Positions 1 to 9,461 are shown, counted from the first letter of the stretch. The stretch is 55,033 bases of DNA from Anaerolineae bacterium CG2_30_57_67 (GCA_001872455.1 MNXJ01000050.1:1-55033), one strand, 5' to 3'. Notes: generated by a model not told the origin, from the letters alone. Translations and numbers: made by a program.

Positions 1-1118
1 TTGCGCAGCGCGCTTGCCATGCGCAGTTTTTGCGCGGCGAAGACCATCAGCAGGGATTTGCCCGAGCCTTGAAAATGCCAGATGAGTCCCTTTTTGGTTA
101 CGCCATCGAGCACGCGCTGGACGATTTTGTTTGCGCCTTCGTACTGCTGGTAGCGGCAGATGATTTTGAGGCGGCGTTTCTTTTTATCAGTGGCGAATAA
201 TGTGAAGTTGGCGAGAATGTCGAGGAGGAGATTGGGGCGCAAAAGATTGGGGATGGATTCTGCCAGTTGTTTGATATCAGGCTTGGGCGGAGTCGCGACG
301 CGCGGCTCTTCATCTACCGATGCTTGATTCTGTTTACTGGCAGTTAATCTCGCTTTGAGTGAGTCGACAATCCACGGGCTCCAGAGTTCGAGGGGCGTGT
401 GGATGGCTCCGTAGCGCAGGTCTTTGCCTTCGGTGGCGACGTTGAGGACGTTGCAGGCGAAGAGTTCGGGGATGAATTTTTCGTAGTCGTCGTGGTCGTC
501 GTGGAGTTGTTTGGCGCCGTCGACCCAACTGACGGCGTTGCGGACGGGGGTTTTGGCTTCGAGCAGGGCGAGCGGGATGCCGTTGACGTAGAGGACGAGG
601 TCGGGGCGGCGTTCGGCTGCGCCCGTGCGGAAGGTGACCTGGGTGGAGGCGATGTATTGGTTGTTGTCAGAGGCTTGCCCTGAGTGTAACGAAGGGTCTC
701 CAAAATCAATCAGGTGGATGGTGACGTGCTGGTTGTTTTCGCCAAAAGGCATGGAGCGCTCGCCGCGTAACCAGGCGGTGAATTCTTCGTTGGCGCGGAT
801 GAGTCCATCGGAGCGCACCGAGAGGACGATGGCGCGCAGTTTGTAGAGCACTTCGTCGGCGCGTTCGGGCTGGGCGGCGATTTCGGGGTTGAGGCGGATG
901 AGGGCTTCGCGCAGGTAGGCTTCAATGAACACATCGTTGACGCGGCGCGGCAAACTGGCGGCAGGGACGTAATGCCAGCCTGCGCCTTTGTGATTGCGTC
1001 CGAGCGGGATGTAGGGCGCGGCGTCTTCGTGACTCTCTCTGCCTGTTACGGGCGGCGGTGTAACTCCCGTGAGCAGGCTGACGACGTAGTTTTCGACGGT
1101 GTTCTGTTCATTGAACAT
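1..1118 (-). CDS. hsdR: Type I restriction enzyme R subunit (HsdR), N-terminal part; gene runs off the window
   Basis: HsdR is the motor and nuclease subunit of type I restriction enzymes: it translocates DNA using ATP and cuts it far from the recognition site. Reading from the ATG at 1118 the frame stays open to the window edge (about 372 residues). It shows the N-terminal PD-(D/E)XK nuclease signature RPDLVLYVNGIPLALLEAK and, close to the truncated end, the first helicase motif FQGSGKSLLM (Walker A). The start lies 5 bp after the hsdS stop, so it is the last gene of the hsd operon. The helicase and C-terminal regions are not visible, so intactness cannot be judged. Confidence 0.93.
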   Translation of the reverse strand, partial: MFNEQNTVENYVVSLLTGVTPPPVTGRESHEDAAPYIPLGRNHKGAGWHYVPAASLPRRVNDVFIEAYLREALIRLNPEIAAQPERADEVLYKLRAIVLSVRSDGLIRANEEFTAWLRGERSMPFGENNQHVTIHLIDFGDPSLHSGQASDNNQYIASTQVTFRTGAAERRPDLVLYVNGIPLALLEAKTPVRNAVSWVDGAKQLHDDHDDYEKFIPELFACNVLNVATEGKDLRYGAIHTPLELWSPWIVDSLKARLTASKQNQASVDEEPRVATPPKPDIKQLAESIPNLLRPNLLLDILANFTLFATDKKKRRLKIICRYQQYEGANKIVQRVLDGVTKKGLIWHFQGSGKSLLMVFAAQKLRMASALR

Positions 1119-1123
1119 AGGCT

Positions 1124-2278
1124 TCACCCTGTTAAGTTTTTTTCGAGTAACTTCTTCTTCAATTCAATAAGATTGGTAAGATGAGTTTTTGACTGATCAA
1201 TTGCAGTAGCAAAAGATTTGAATTGTTCTGATAAAGCCTTTTGCTCATCTTTTGTTCGTAAAGGAATGGTTACACCTTCAATATCAAACTTGCTAATATG
1301 AGGCAGTTGAGTTCCTTGTTGATTCTTTTGAAGATGGTTTTGGTAAACCTTTGACTGTAAAAAAGCCCATAAATAATCAACACTCAATTCAGTTGAAGGT
1401 CTAAGTCGGGCAACACGTTGTAAAAGCAAAGAAGGCAAGTCGTCATCTATGATTTTTGAAACCTTGAAACCATCACCAACAAAAGGTCTATCCATTGCAA
1501 TGACGATGTCGTCTTTTTGCATTTGGAAAATCTTGAAATCTTCGTATTGACTTTCATCCCAATATTTTGTTTCTTCTTTTGCCCATTCACATCCATGAAT
1601 TCCTACGTTTGAACACCGAAGCAAACGGACTCCACTTTCTTGATACAACTTGCTTTTGAACGGAAATCCGACAAGAACATCACATACTTTACTCAAAACG
1701 GTAGGATTTTCTTCTTCGCTATATTGCCCAGAAAATTCTTGATGAACTAAAGAGTTGTATGCTGTTGATAAACTTTCCAGCAATTCTTTATGTCTTTCAA
1801 TTGTGTCATCCGCCGCCCAGAGCAGGTCAGCAATACGGCGCTGTTCGTCCACGGGCGGGAGGGGGAATTCGTAATTGGCAAGATGAGACCAATTTGTCCG
1901 CGGCGAAAGCGAGCCTGCCGAAGTCTTCACGGCATAGTCGTAAAATCCTTCCGATTGGCAAATGAACGGCACAAGTTCGGGCAATAACACATTCGGGTCT
2001 TTGCTCTCGAAGACATAAATGTCGCTGGAACACACGCCGTCAAAGTCCGCAACCGCCACCTTGCGCTGATAGGCACGGCGCTTGCCGAAAAGTACCTGTC
2101 CGCGCTTGAAGGTGTTGGTGAAGGTTATCCCGTCCGCCACGAGTCCCCAACTGCGAATGTGCAGGTTCTCTGGCTCGATGTGCTCGAGTCCCACAAAGCG
2201 GTCAATGCCTGCGGAGGCAGGGTCCGCTGTGCGGGAGGCGGAGAGGCGGATGACGGAGGAGAATTTGACGAGGGTCAT
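1124..2278 (-). CDS. hsdS: Type I restriction-modification specificity subunit (HsdS)
   Basis: HsdS chooses the bipartite DNA target for both methylation and cleavage. The 384-residue product has the usual layout of two target-recognition domains, each followed by a helical spacer. The first ends near residue 145 with FPLPPVDEQRRIADLLWAAD and the second near residue 335 with IPLRTKDEQKALSEQF, the typical conserved-region boundary. Length is within the family range. The gene starts 3 bp after the stop of the STAND ATPase and ends 5 bp before hsdR. The recognition sequence cannot be predicted from this alone. Confidence 0.92.
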   Translation of the reverse strand: MTLVKFSSVIRLSASRTADPASAGIDRFVGLEHIEPENLHIRSWGLVADGITFTNTFKRGQVLFGKRRAYQRKVAVADFDGVCSSDIYVFESKDPNVLLPELVPFICQSEGFYDYAVKTSAGSLSPRTNWSHLANYEFPLPPVDEQRRIADLLWAADDTIERHKELLESLSTAYNSLVHQEFSGQYSEEENPTVLSKVCDVLVGFPFKSKLYQESGVRLLRCSNVGIHGCEWAKEETKYWDESQYEDFKIFQMQKDDIVIAMDRPFVGDGFKVSKIIDDDLPSLLLQRVARLRPSTELSVDYLWAFLQSKVYQNHLQKNQQGTQLPHISKFDIEGVTIPLRTKDEQKALSEQFKSFATAIDQSKTHLTNLIELKKKLLEKNLTG

Positions 2279-2281
2279 GGG

Positions 2282-5008
2282 CTATTGATTCAGGCTCTCG
2301 ATGAATTGGTTAACCTCTGATAATTTTGGCGACTTTATCGATTCGAAAATTGTGCGGGCTTCTTGGGCATGTTGTAATGAAGATTCCTTATTGTTCTCCA
2401 ATTGAGATAACTTTGCGAAATTGAATAAAATATTTGCTTCTAACTCACGAAAACTCAATTCCCTTGAAATCATCAGTGAGCGATCAAGATTCTCTTTTGC
2501 TTGGATGGTATCGTTCAGTTTTATGTTTAGCTCACCAACCTGGTTGAGCCATTCGCATTCATGTTGTCGATCCCCAATTTCGCGAGCAATCACTTGTGCT
2601 TGTTTGTAATATTCTAATGCCTTATGCTGATTGCCCAATTTGTCATAAACCTCTGCAATATTGCCTAGCCATACGCCTTCGTGTTGTCGGCTGCCAATTT
2701 CGCGGGCAATCCCTAATGCCTGCTCGAAATACTCAATTCCTTTACTCCACTCGCTTCGATCCACATAATTTGCACCAATAGATCCCAGCCATACACCTTC
2801 CCGCCGCTTATCGCCAATTTCACGGGCAATCCCCAGCGCCTGTTCGAAATACTCAACTGCTTTATGCACCTCGCCAAGATTGCTGTAAGCTGTTCCTATA
2901 TTGCCCAATGAGCTACCCTCTATCTCGCGATCGCCAATTTCGCGGGTAATCTCCAGCGCCTGCTCGAAATATTCTATCCCTTTATGTTGCTCACCTAGTA
3001 GGCCATTAGCTACTCCTATACTTTCCAGCCATTTGCCCTCTCTTTGTCGGTCACCAATTTCGCGAGCAATCTTTAGTGCATCCAAAAAATATTGAATGCC
3101 TTTGTTATATTCCCCCAGAAAGACATAGGCTTGTCCTATATTACCAAGAGAGGAACCATACTGCTGTCGGTCCCCAATTTTTCGGGCAATCTCCCTCGCC
3201 ATCTCGTAGTATTCTACACCCTTATGCTGGTCACCAAGTAGTCCATAAGCTGCTCCTATATTGCTCAGCCAAAAACCCTCTCTCCGTTGATCACTAATTT
3301 CGCGGGCGATCTTCAATGCCTTCTCTAAATACTCAATCCCCTTACGTAACTCGCCCAAACTGTTATACACTGTTCCTATATTGCCCAGCCAGATACCCTC
3401 TCTCTGTTGGTCGCCAATTTCATGGGCAATCACTAGTGCTTGTTCGTAATATTCAATTCCTTTACGCCACTCGCCCAGACTGTCATAAGCTACTCCTAAA
3501 TTCCCCAGCAGTTTATTTTGATTTTTGCGGTCTCCAAGCATCTGCGCAGCTTCTAATGCAGCATCAAACCATTTTAATTGTTGGTTAAAGTGTAAGCGCG
3601 TACGTGCCAAATACACAAAATCCGGGATTTCTTTGAGAACGCTCGGAACATCCTGGTTGGTGTTTTTATTTTTGATTGCCCACTCATAAGCAGTTTCGAG
3701 ATGAATATATTCGGTGTCGAATAGCGACAATCCGTGCGACAACTCATTGCCGCCTTTGGTATATAGGTCTTCAGCAGTATTCCAAACTCTCTGATAATGT
3801 CGAAGATAATTTAGTAAAGCTATTGTTTTGTCACCTTCTGTGAGTTTTGTACTGGCAAATTCCGCTAGAAGGTCATGTAAGCGATATCTATTTGTAGCTG
3901 AATCATACTGCAACAAGCTATACTGATGCAACTTACCTGCAAGTTTTCGAGCAACATCCTCATCCAGACTCCATATCGCGGCAAGCGCATCCCGTTTGAA
4001 GGAAACTGGGAATATTGACAACATACTCCAGTATTGTTTTTCATCCTCGGATAATTGCTGATAACTCTGCTCGAATGATGCTTCTACGCTAGCACCAGCG
4101 CCTTCCATATGAAGCGCCTGCAACCTTTTTGTTTTATCGGTGAGTTCGTTAATGTACTCTTCTGCTGACCAATCGGCATGGATATATAAGTAGCTGCCTG
4201 CCAGACGCAATGCGATTGGCAAGTTTCCGCAAAGTTCAGCGATACGCTGGAAGTCATTCCTCGTTAGGCGTGGACAAATCTCTTTTAATAAGCGGGCGGA
4301 CTCGCTTTTATTCAAAACATCCAATTCAACTGAATGCAATCCAGGTATGGTGAAATGTAAACGAGACGTAACTAACATCAGAGAGTTTGAAGGCGGGCGC
4401 AATGGCATGATCTGTGATGCGTCATGTGCATTATCTAGAAATATGATTGTTTTTTTCTCGGCCAGACTGCTCTGATAAGCCCCAGATAACTCCTCTTCGG
4501 TTGCGTTGCGCAAATCGGCAGTCGGGTAAAAACTTTGAACAACTTGTCTCATCACGTCAATTGGTTTGAGTGGATTGTTGCTTGTGCCACGAAGGTCAAT
4601 GAAAAACTGGGCGTCAGAATACTTATTTACCAAACTGTGCGTGACAACCAAACCAAGGGCAGTCTTGCCAATTCCCGCCATGCCGATAAGACCACTAATT
4701 GCTACTCCACCTTTTTTCTCAATATTTGCAAGAACCTTTTTTAGTTCTTTGCTACGCCCAACAAAGTCCGCTGGCGGTTGTGGAAGTTCATGCAAGGCAG
4801 ATAAATAATTCACTGCTGCAAGACGCTCTATTGCTTCGGGGTTTAGTTGAACGGTATTTCCACTTCCGACAATGATCACCGAGTTTTGAACATTCCCACC
4901 AATGAAAATCTGCCCGCTTGTGAAAGCTTGACGAAGCAGTTCAAGATCGTCGGAAGTTACTTTGTTTTCAATTAATTTTTTCAGTACATTTTGAAGAGAG
5001 TTATCCAT
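2282..5008 (-). CDS. STAND-class NTPase: NB-ARC domain plus C-terminal TPR array, embedded in the hsd operon
   Basis: A 908-residue NLR-like signalling ATPase. Residues 1-60 hold a short helical segment and a Gly-rich beta motif (IGGNVQNSVIIVGSGNTV). Residues 80-350 are an NB-ARC module with Walker A GMAGIGKTA (109-117), Walker B TIIFLDNAHD (187-196), the sensor-like MLVTSR (211-216) and GNLPIALRL (261-269). From about residue 490 to 890 there are about ten TPR-like repeats of exactly 40 residues, most ending in a variant of ALxIAREIGDR. Such proteins usually sense a ligand through the repeats and oligomerise on ATP binding. No enzymatic effector domain is visible. It starts 13 bp after hsdM and ends 3 bp before hsdS, so it is almost certainly co-transcribed with the restriction system. 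A guard or abortive-infection role is inference. Confidence 0.88.
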   Translation of the reverse strand: MDNSLQNVLKKLIENKVTSDDLELLRQAFTSGQIFIGGNVQNSVIIVGSGNTVQLNPEAIERLAAVNYLSALHELPQPPADFVGRSKELKKVLANIEKKGGVAISGLIGMAGIGKTALGLVVTHSLVNKYSDAQFFIDLRGTSNNPLKPIDVMRQVVQSFYPTADLRNATEEELSGAYQSSLAEKKTIIFLDNAHDASQIMPLRPPSNSLMLVTSRLHFTIPGLHSVELDVLNKSESARLLKEICPRLTRNDFQRIAELCGNLPIALRLAGSYLYIHADWSAEEYINELTDKTKRLQALHMEGAGASVEASFEQSYQQLSEDEKQYWSMLSIFPVSFKRDALAAIWSLDEDVARKLAGKLHQYSLLQYDSATNRYRLHDLLAEFASTKLTEGDKTIALLNYLRHYQRVWNTAEDLYTKGGNELSHGLSLFDTEYIHLETAYEWAIKNKNTNQDVPSVLKEIPDFVYLARTRLHFNQQLKWFDAALEAAQMLGDRKNQNKLLGNLGVAYDSLGEWRKGIEYYEQALVIAHEIGDQQREGIWLGNIGTVYNSLGELRKGIEYLEKALKIAREISDQRREGFWLSNIGAAYGLLGDQHKGVEYYEMAREIARKIGDRQQYGSSLGNIGQAYVFLGEYNKGIQYFLDALKIAREIGDRQREGKWLESIGVANGLLGEQHKGIEYFEQALEITREIGDREIEGSSLGNIGTAYSNLGEVHKAVEYFEQALGIAREIGDKRREGVWLGSIGANYVDRSEWSKGIEYFEQALGIAREIGSRQHEGVWLGNIAEVYDKLGNQHKALEYYKQAQVIAREIGDRQHECEWLNQVGELNIKLNDTIQAKENLDRSLMISRELSFRELEANILFNFAKLSQLENNKESSLQHAQEARTIFESIKSPKLSEVNQFIESLNQ
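2340..3540 (-). repeat. 120-bp tandem repeats coding for the TPR array
   Basis: The phrase ccaatttcgcgggcaatc and close variants recur every 120 bp from about 2572 to 3412, giving about ten units with the outer ones diverged. Each unit encodes one 40-residue TPR-like helix pair. The strict period at DNA level suggests recent expansion or ongoing homogenisation of the sensor repeats. Confidence 0.85.
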
Positions 5009-5021
5009 TGTTACCTCGCTT

Positions 5022-6503
5022 TCATTTCAAATCATTCAACAAAGAGGTTACTGTTTCTTGAAGTTGCTTTGAACTTTCGTCCCATGCTTGGATTGCCGTT
5101 TTCAAACCATTAACAGCATAATCACCTTTGCCTTCACTCACAGCCTTTCCGCGCACATACAGCGGGATACTCAAATTGCCGTCGTTGGCGCGAATGTCCG
5201 CCAGTGAAGCCACCTTCGCAAAACCTTCCACATCCTTGAAAGCGTGATACGCGTCCGCAACCCGTTGCTGATGTTCAGGCTTGAGATAACTCATACTGCG
5301 CTCGCGGGTCACTTCGTTCACCGCGTCAATGAAGATCACATGCCCGCGCCGTTTGGCGGGCTTGTTATTTCGGCAAATGACAACACAAGCTTCCATCGGC
5401 GAGTTGTAGAACAGGTTGGCTCCCAGCCCAAGCACGCAATCCACCAGGTCAGCGTCCACCAGTTTCTGGCGCATGTCCGCTTCTTCCTTGCGGAATAAGA
5501 CTCCATGTGGAAAGAGGATGGCGCACCTGCCGCCCTTATCCAAACTTTTCAAGATGTGCTGAAAGAAAGCATAGTCCGCGCGTCCCTGCGGCGGCGTGCC
5601 GAGGAAGTTGCGTCCCCACGAGTCACTTGTCCATGCTTCGCGGTTCCATTGCTTGATGGAATAGGGCGGGTTCGCCAGCACCACGTCAAAGGTGGCGAGG
5701 CGGTCTTTCTCGGTGAAAGCGGGACGTTCGAGCGTGTCTCCGCGGGCGATGGCGAAATCGTCCACGCCATGCAGCGCTAAATTCATGCGCGCGATGGAGG
5801 CGGTCATGTGGTTGCGTTCCTGCCCGTAGAGTTTCAACGTGCGGTATTCGCCGCCTTTGCGCTTCACCTCATCCAATGCCGAGATCAACATGCCGCCCGT
5901 GCCGCAGGTTGGGTCGTAGATTTTTTCACCTGGCTTGGGTTCGAGCATTTGCACCATCAAATGCACCACGGTGCGGTTGGTGTAAAACTCCTGTGCGGTA
6001 TGTCCGCTGTCATCGGCAAATTTCTTGATCAGGAACTCGTAGCCATTGCCCAACTCATCTTCGGGCACGTTGGCAAGCGAAAGCGATTGCTTTGCAAAAT
6101 GCTCCAGCAGATTCTTGAGCGTGTGGTCGGGCAGTCGTTCCTTGTTTGTCCACGGTGCATCACCAAAGATTCCATCCAGCCGATCAGGGTTAGCGGTTTC
6201 GATGGAGCGAAAAGCATTTTGGATGGCTTTACCGACATCCTTGGCTTTCTCTCGTACATTCTTCCAATGCGCCTTCGCGGGAATGACAAAACGTTCATTC
6301 GCCATCTGCTCGGCATATTCTTTATCATGAGTCTCAGCGAACGCATCCGCATACTCCGCGTCCCACACATCCGAGAGTCGCTTGTAGAACAGCAGCGGAA
6401 AGATGTACTGCTTGTAATCGCCCGCGTCCACCAGTCCGCGCAGGATGATCGCCGCGCCCCACAGGTAGGATTCGAGTTCGGGTTGGGTCATGCGGTCAGC
6501 CAT
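5022..6503 (-). CDS. hsdM: Type I DNA adenine methyltransferase subunit (HsdM), second copy
   Basis: N6-adenine methyltransferase subunit, 493 residues. It has the N-terminal HsdM helical domain (YKQYIFPLLFYKRLSDVWD), the S-adenosylmethionine motif YDPTCGTGGML (around 196-206) and the catalytic NPPY (278-281). In place of the usual EFYTPR it has EFYTNR. The start overlaps the upstream hsdM by 8 bp and is preceded by an AAGGGG-type ribosome site. It is clearly a paralogue of the upstream methyltransferase but strongly diverged, so this is not a recent duplication. Both copies keep their catalytic motifs. Confidence 0.93.
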   Translation of the reverse strand: MADRMTQPELESYLWGAAIILRGLVDAGDYKQYIFPLLFYKRLSDVWDAEYADAFAETHDKEYAEQMANERFVIPAKAHWKNVREKAKDVGKAIQNAFRSIETANPDRLDGIFGDAPWTNKERLPDHTLKNLLEHFAKQSLSLANVPEDELGNGYEFLIKKFADDSGHTAQEFYTNRTVVHLMVQMLEPKPGEKIYDPTCGTGGMLISALDEVKRKGGEYRTLKLYGQERNHMTASIARMNLALHGVDDFAIARGDTLERPAFTEKDRLATFDVVLANPPYSIKQWNREAWTSDSWGRNFLGTPPQGRADYAFFQHILKSLDKGGRCAILFPHGVLFRKEEADMRQKLVDADLVDCVLGLGANLFYNSPMEACVVICRNNKPAKRRGHVIFIDAVNEVTRERSMSYLKPEHQQRVADAYHAFKDVEGFAKVASLADIRANDGNLSIPLYVRGKAVSEGKGDYAVNGLKTAIQAWDESSKQLQETVTSLLNDLK

Positions 6504-8022
6504 GGTTTTCCCCTTCCTGCCAGGAGGGGGCTAGGGGGAGGTCATTCAACAAAGTCCGCAATTTATTCTCGGCTTCCTGCGCCCGTCCCCATGCAGATTT
6601 GAAATCTTCAATCGCCACATTCAAAGGCGGGACGCTCTTCGAGCGTTCGCCAATGGGCGGCAGTACATAACGGGAAATGTTCAACGTCCAATCTTCTTCT
6701 TGAATCTGACTCAGCGCCACAACCCGCGCCCGATCCTGAATCTCTTCGAATTGATTTACCCACGCTGAAATCTGGTCCGCGTGTTCAGGGTCAAGATAGT
6801 TCTGTGCGCGTCCCTTGCGCATGAGCGACGACGCGTCCACGATCAGTACTTTGTTTTTGCGTTCTTTGGACTTCTTCTTTTTGAGGATGAGAACACACGC
6901 GGCGAGTCCCGTGCCGTAGAACAGATTCGGCGCCAGCCCGATCACAGTCTCGACCCAATCCTGCTCCAGCAAATACTTGCGGATCTGCCCTTCGACCCCG
7001 CCGCGGAACAACGTCCCCTGCGGCAGGACGACAGCCATGCGTCCACTTTTTTCCGCCATCGATTTGACCATGTGCTGCACCCAGGCGAAGTCCGCGTTTG
7101 AGTCAGTGGGCAAGCCCGCAAACGAACGTCCCCACGGATCGCTTTCCCAGATATCACGTCCCCACTGTTCCAATGAAAACGGCGGATTGGCAATCACACA
7201 ATCGAAGGTGGCAAGTCCGCCCGTGCTGGGATCCGTGAAAACAGGGTTGCGTAAGGTATCTCCGCGCTCAACGACAAAATCTTCCATGCCATGCAAAAGA
7301 AGATTCATGCGTGCCACCGAGGCGGTGGTTAGATTCTTTTCCTGTCCATATAGTTTTCCGTAAAACGTGCGCGGGTCACCGCCTTTTGCGCGCACATGCT
7401 CCACCGCGCCGAGCAGCATACCACCTGCCCCACAAGCAGGGTCATATACCGTCTCGCCTTCTTTGGGGTCGAGAATGTCCACCATCAAACGCACCACACT
7501 GCGCGGCGTATAAAACTCGCCTGCTTTCTTGTTGGTCGCGTCTGCAAACTTCTTGATCAGATATTCATAGCCGTCGCCGATGATGTCGCTGTCCACGCGG
7601 CTATTGCCCAAATTCAACGCAGAGAAATGCTCAAGCAAATCCTTGAGTAATGCGTCTGGCAGGCGGTCTTTGTTGCTCCACTGGGAATCACCGAAGACAC
7701 CGTAAAGGTGCTTCTGATTCGCGGATTCAATTCCGCGCATGGCATTCTGCAACGCAGTCCCTACATTGGATGGTTTCTCGCGCACATCGTTCCAATGACA
7801 TCCCTCTGGAACTTGAAAACGATGCTCGTCATCAAAATCTTCCCCGTATGTTTTCACCGCTTCTTCAAACTCTTCATCCCACACGTCACAGATGCGCTTG
7901 AAGAACATCAATGGCAGGATGTAACTTTTCCAGTCCGAACGGTCCACGGGGCTGCCGCGTAAAATATTGGCGGCTTCCCAGAGATGGCTTTCGAGGGTGG
8001 AGAGGGTGGTGGTAGGCGACAT
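6496..8022 (-). CDS. hsdM: Type I DNA adenine methyltransferase subunit (HsdM), first copy
   Basis: First gene of the hsd operon, 508 residues. It shows the N-terminal HsdM domain (WKSYILPLMFFKRICDVWD), GEFYTPRSVVRLMVDIL (168-184), the cofactor motif YDPACGAGGML (193-203) and catalytic NPPF (279-282). HsdM methylates adenine in the target chosen by HsdS, as M2S alone or within R2M2S. Its 3' end overlaps the second hsdM by 8 bp, pointing to translational coupling. Presence of two different M subunits and one visible S subunit is unusual. Confidence 0.94.
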   Translation of the reverse strand: MSPTTTLSTLESHLWEAANILRGSPVDRSDWKSYILPLMFFKRICDVWDEEFEEAVKTYGEDFDDEHRFQVPEGCHWNDVREKPSNVGTALQNAMRGIESANQKHLYGVFGDSQWSNKDRLPDALLKDLLEHFSALNLGNSRVDSDIIGDGYEYLIKKFADATNKKAGEFYTPRSVVRLMVDILDPKEGETVYDPACGAGGMLLGAVEHVRAKGGDPRTFYGKLYGQEKNLTTASVARMNLLLHGMEDFVVERGDTLRNPVFTDPSTGGLATFDCVIANPPFSLEQWGRDIWESDPWGRSFAGLPTDSNADFAWVQHMVKSMAEKSGRMAVVLPQGTLFRGGVEGQIRKYLLEQDWVETVIGLAPNLFYGTGLAACVLILKKKKSKERKNKVLIVDASSLMRKGRAQNYLDPEHADQISAWVNQFEEIQDRARVVALSQIQEEDWTLNISRYVLPPIGERSKSVPPLNVAIEDFKSAWGRAQEAENKLRTLLNDLPLAPSWQEGENHG

Positions 8023-8057
8023 GATAGGTCTAGCGGCGATTACCCCGTTTCCGCTTC

Positions 8058-8088
8058 ATTATACGACAGGTTTTTTCTTGGATAGCAA
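8058..8088 (-). promoter_or_regulatory. Possible sigma70-type promoter of the hsd operon
   Basis: On the minus strand a perfect TATAAT (8058-8063) is preceded by TTGCTA (8083-8088) at a long 19-bp spacing, about 36 bp upstream of the first hsdM start. The -10 box is strong; the spacing is suboptimal. The rest of the 8023-8267 spacer shows nothing else recognisable. Confidence 0.42.
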
Positions 8089-8267
8089 CTGGATAGGGAT
8101 GGGTTTTGGGATGGGAATGCTGACATATCATCACACAAGTGTAGTTGTGCTCATGTTTCTTTTCACTGCTTTCCCCTGATTATCCCAATTGCATCCCAGC
8201 TCCAGGAGCAAAGGCAGGGCGGTGATTCGTAAAATGCGTTTCGCGGGAGGATGGAGTGCACGTCAGG

Positions 8268-9422
8268 TTATAACGTCGGGATGCGGTTTAGTTCCCGCCA
8301 ACTGATGAACGAGCCTGCACTGGTTTGCAGGGACTGTTCGCCGCCATAAACAACGTAGCCATGCTGTTCTGGCACAGCGGCAAGTTGACGCCAGTATTCG
8401 AGATTGTCAAAATAGCTATTGGATATCGTTTTGCCTGATTTGATCTCGACTGGTACGGTTTTCTCCCCTTCCACCAACAGGCAGTCGATCTCTTTACCAT
8501 GACTATCCTGCCAAAAATATGGCTGACGATGCACACCGCGATTGAAATCGCGCTTGATAAACTCATTGAGGATCAAATTCTCAAAGAGCGCGCCTTTCAT
8601 GTAATGCAAGTTGACCTGGTTTTCATCACGGATGCCGAGCAGGGAACAGGCAACGCCTGTATCGTAAAAGTAGAGTTTGGAAGATTTGACCAGCCGCTTG
8701 TTGAAATTGCGGTGGAAGGGCTGTAAACGATACACAATGTAGGAACTTTCCAAAATGGAGAGCCAGGCTTTGGCTGTGTTCGGGCTGATTCCCGAGTCAC
8801 TTGCCAGCCCCGTATAGTTGAGCAGTTGCCCGGTGCGCCCGGCGCACAGTTGGGTGAATTGGATGAAGGCGTTGATATCCCCAATATTTTTCATCAGGCG
8901 CACATCTTTCTCGATGTAGGTCTGGATGTAGACTGGATAAAAATCGGTGGGCGCAATGGCACGATCGTAAATGCGTGGATATTGACCCTTGAAAATCAGG
9001 TTTTCGTACGGCTCTGCGCCAGGCTCCAGTTCTTCAAAAGAAAATGGAAGCAGGTGCAGAATCGCGGTGCGTCCTGCCAGGGTCTGGCTGATTTTTTCCA
9101 TCAACAGAAAGTTGGATGAACCCGTCAGGATGAATTGAGTCTGACGTTTCTCATCCACAATTTTTTGGATGTAGGAAAACAGGTCAGGCGTGTTTTGAAT
9201 TTCATCCAATATGGCGCCTGCCGGGTAATTGGAGAGGAAACCGCGCGGATCGGTGAGCGCGATCTGGCGGATATCCGGCTCTTCCAACGAGACATAAGGC
9301 AGAGCGGGAAAGGCGGCTTTGACCAAGGTGGTCTTGCCGGATTGGCGGGGACCGGTGAGAGTGATGACTTGAAATTTCTGCGCCAGGGCAAGGATTTTTG
9401 GGGTGAGAGTTCTTTCGATCAT
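8268..9422 (-). CDS. AAA_14/DUF4143 family ATPase
   Basis: A 384-residue ATPase of the common bacterial/archaeal AAA_14-DUF4143 type. It has Walker A GPRQSGKT (24-31), Walker B ILDEIQ (71-76) and LTGSSNF further on. The C-terminal DUF4143 part carries a PD-(D/E)XK-like core, with EIDCLLVEG followed by PVEIKSGK. The chosen ATG is preceded by TAGGAG at 8 bp; a longer frame upstream lacks such a site. The biological role of the family is poorly known; these genes occur often in mobile and defence regions. It is separated from hsdM by about 245 bp and has its own promoter. Confidence 0.87.
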   Translation of the reverse strand: MIERTLTPKILALAQKFQVITLTGPRQSGKTTLVKAAFPALPYVSLEEPDIRQIALTDPRGFLSNYPAGAILDEIQNTPDLFSYIQKIVDEKRQTQFILTGSSNFLLMEKISQTLAGRTAILHLLPFSFEELEPGAEPYENLIFKGQYPRIYDRAIAPTDFYPVYIQTYIEKDVRLMKNIGDINAFIQFTQLCAGRTGQLLNYTGLASDSGISPNTAKAWLSILESSYIVYRLQPFHRNFNKRLVKSSKLYFYDTGVACSLLGIRDENQVNLHYMKGALFENLILNEFIKRDFNRGVHRQPYFWQDSHGKEIDCLLVEGEKTVPVEIKSGKTISNSYFDNLEYWRQLAAVPEQHGYVVYGGEQSLQTSAGSFISWRELNRIPTL

Positions 9423-9461
9423 AAAAGCGCTCCTATTGAAAAGAACGACACGAACGCTGTT

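Noticed and set aside
2340-3540. CRISPR array
   Set aside because: The repeats are 120 bp without unique spacers and translate into TPR units. No cas genes are in the window; the Cas4-like nuclease sits with recombination genes.
5808-6602. A 264-codon plus-strand frame
   Set aside because: It lies opposite hsdM, spans the junction of two real genes and has no recognisable features.
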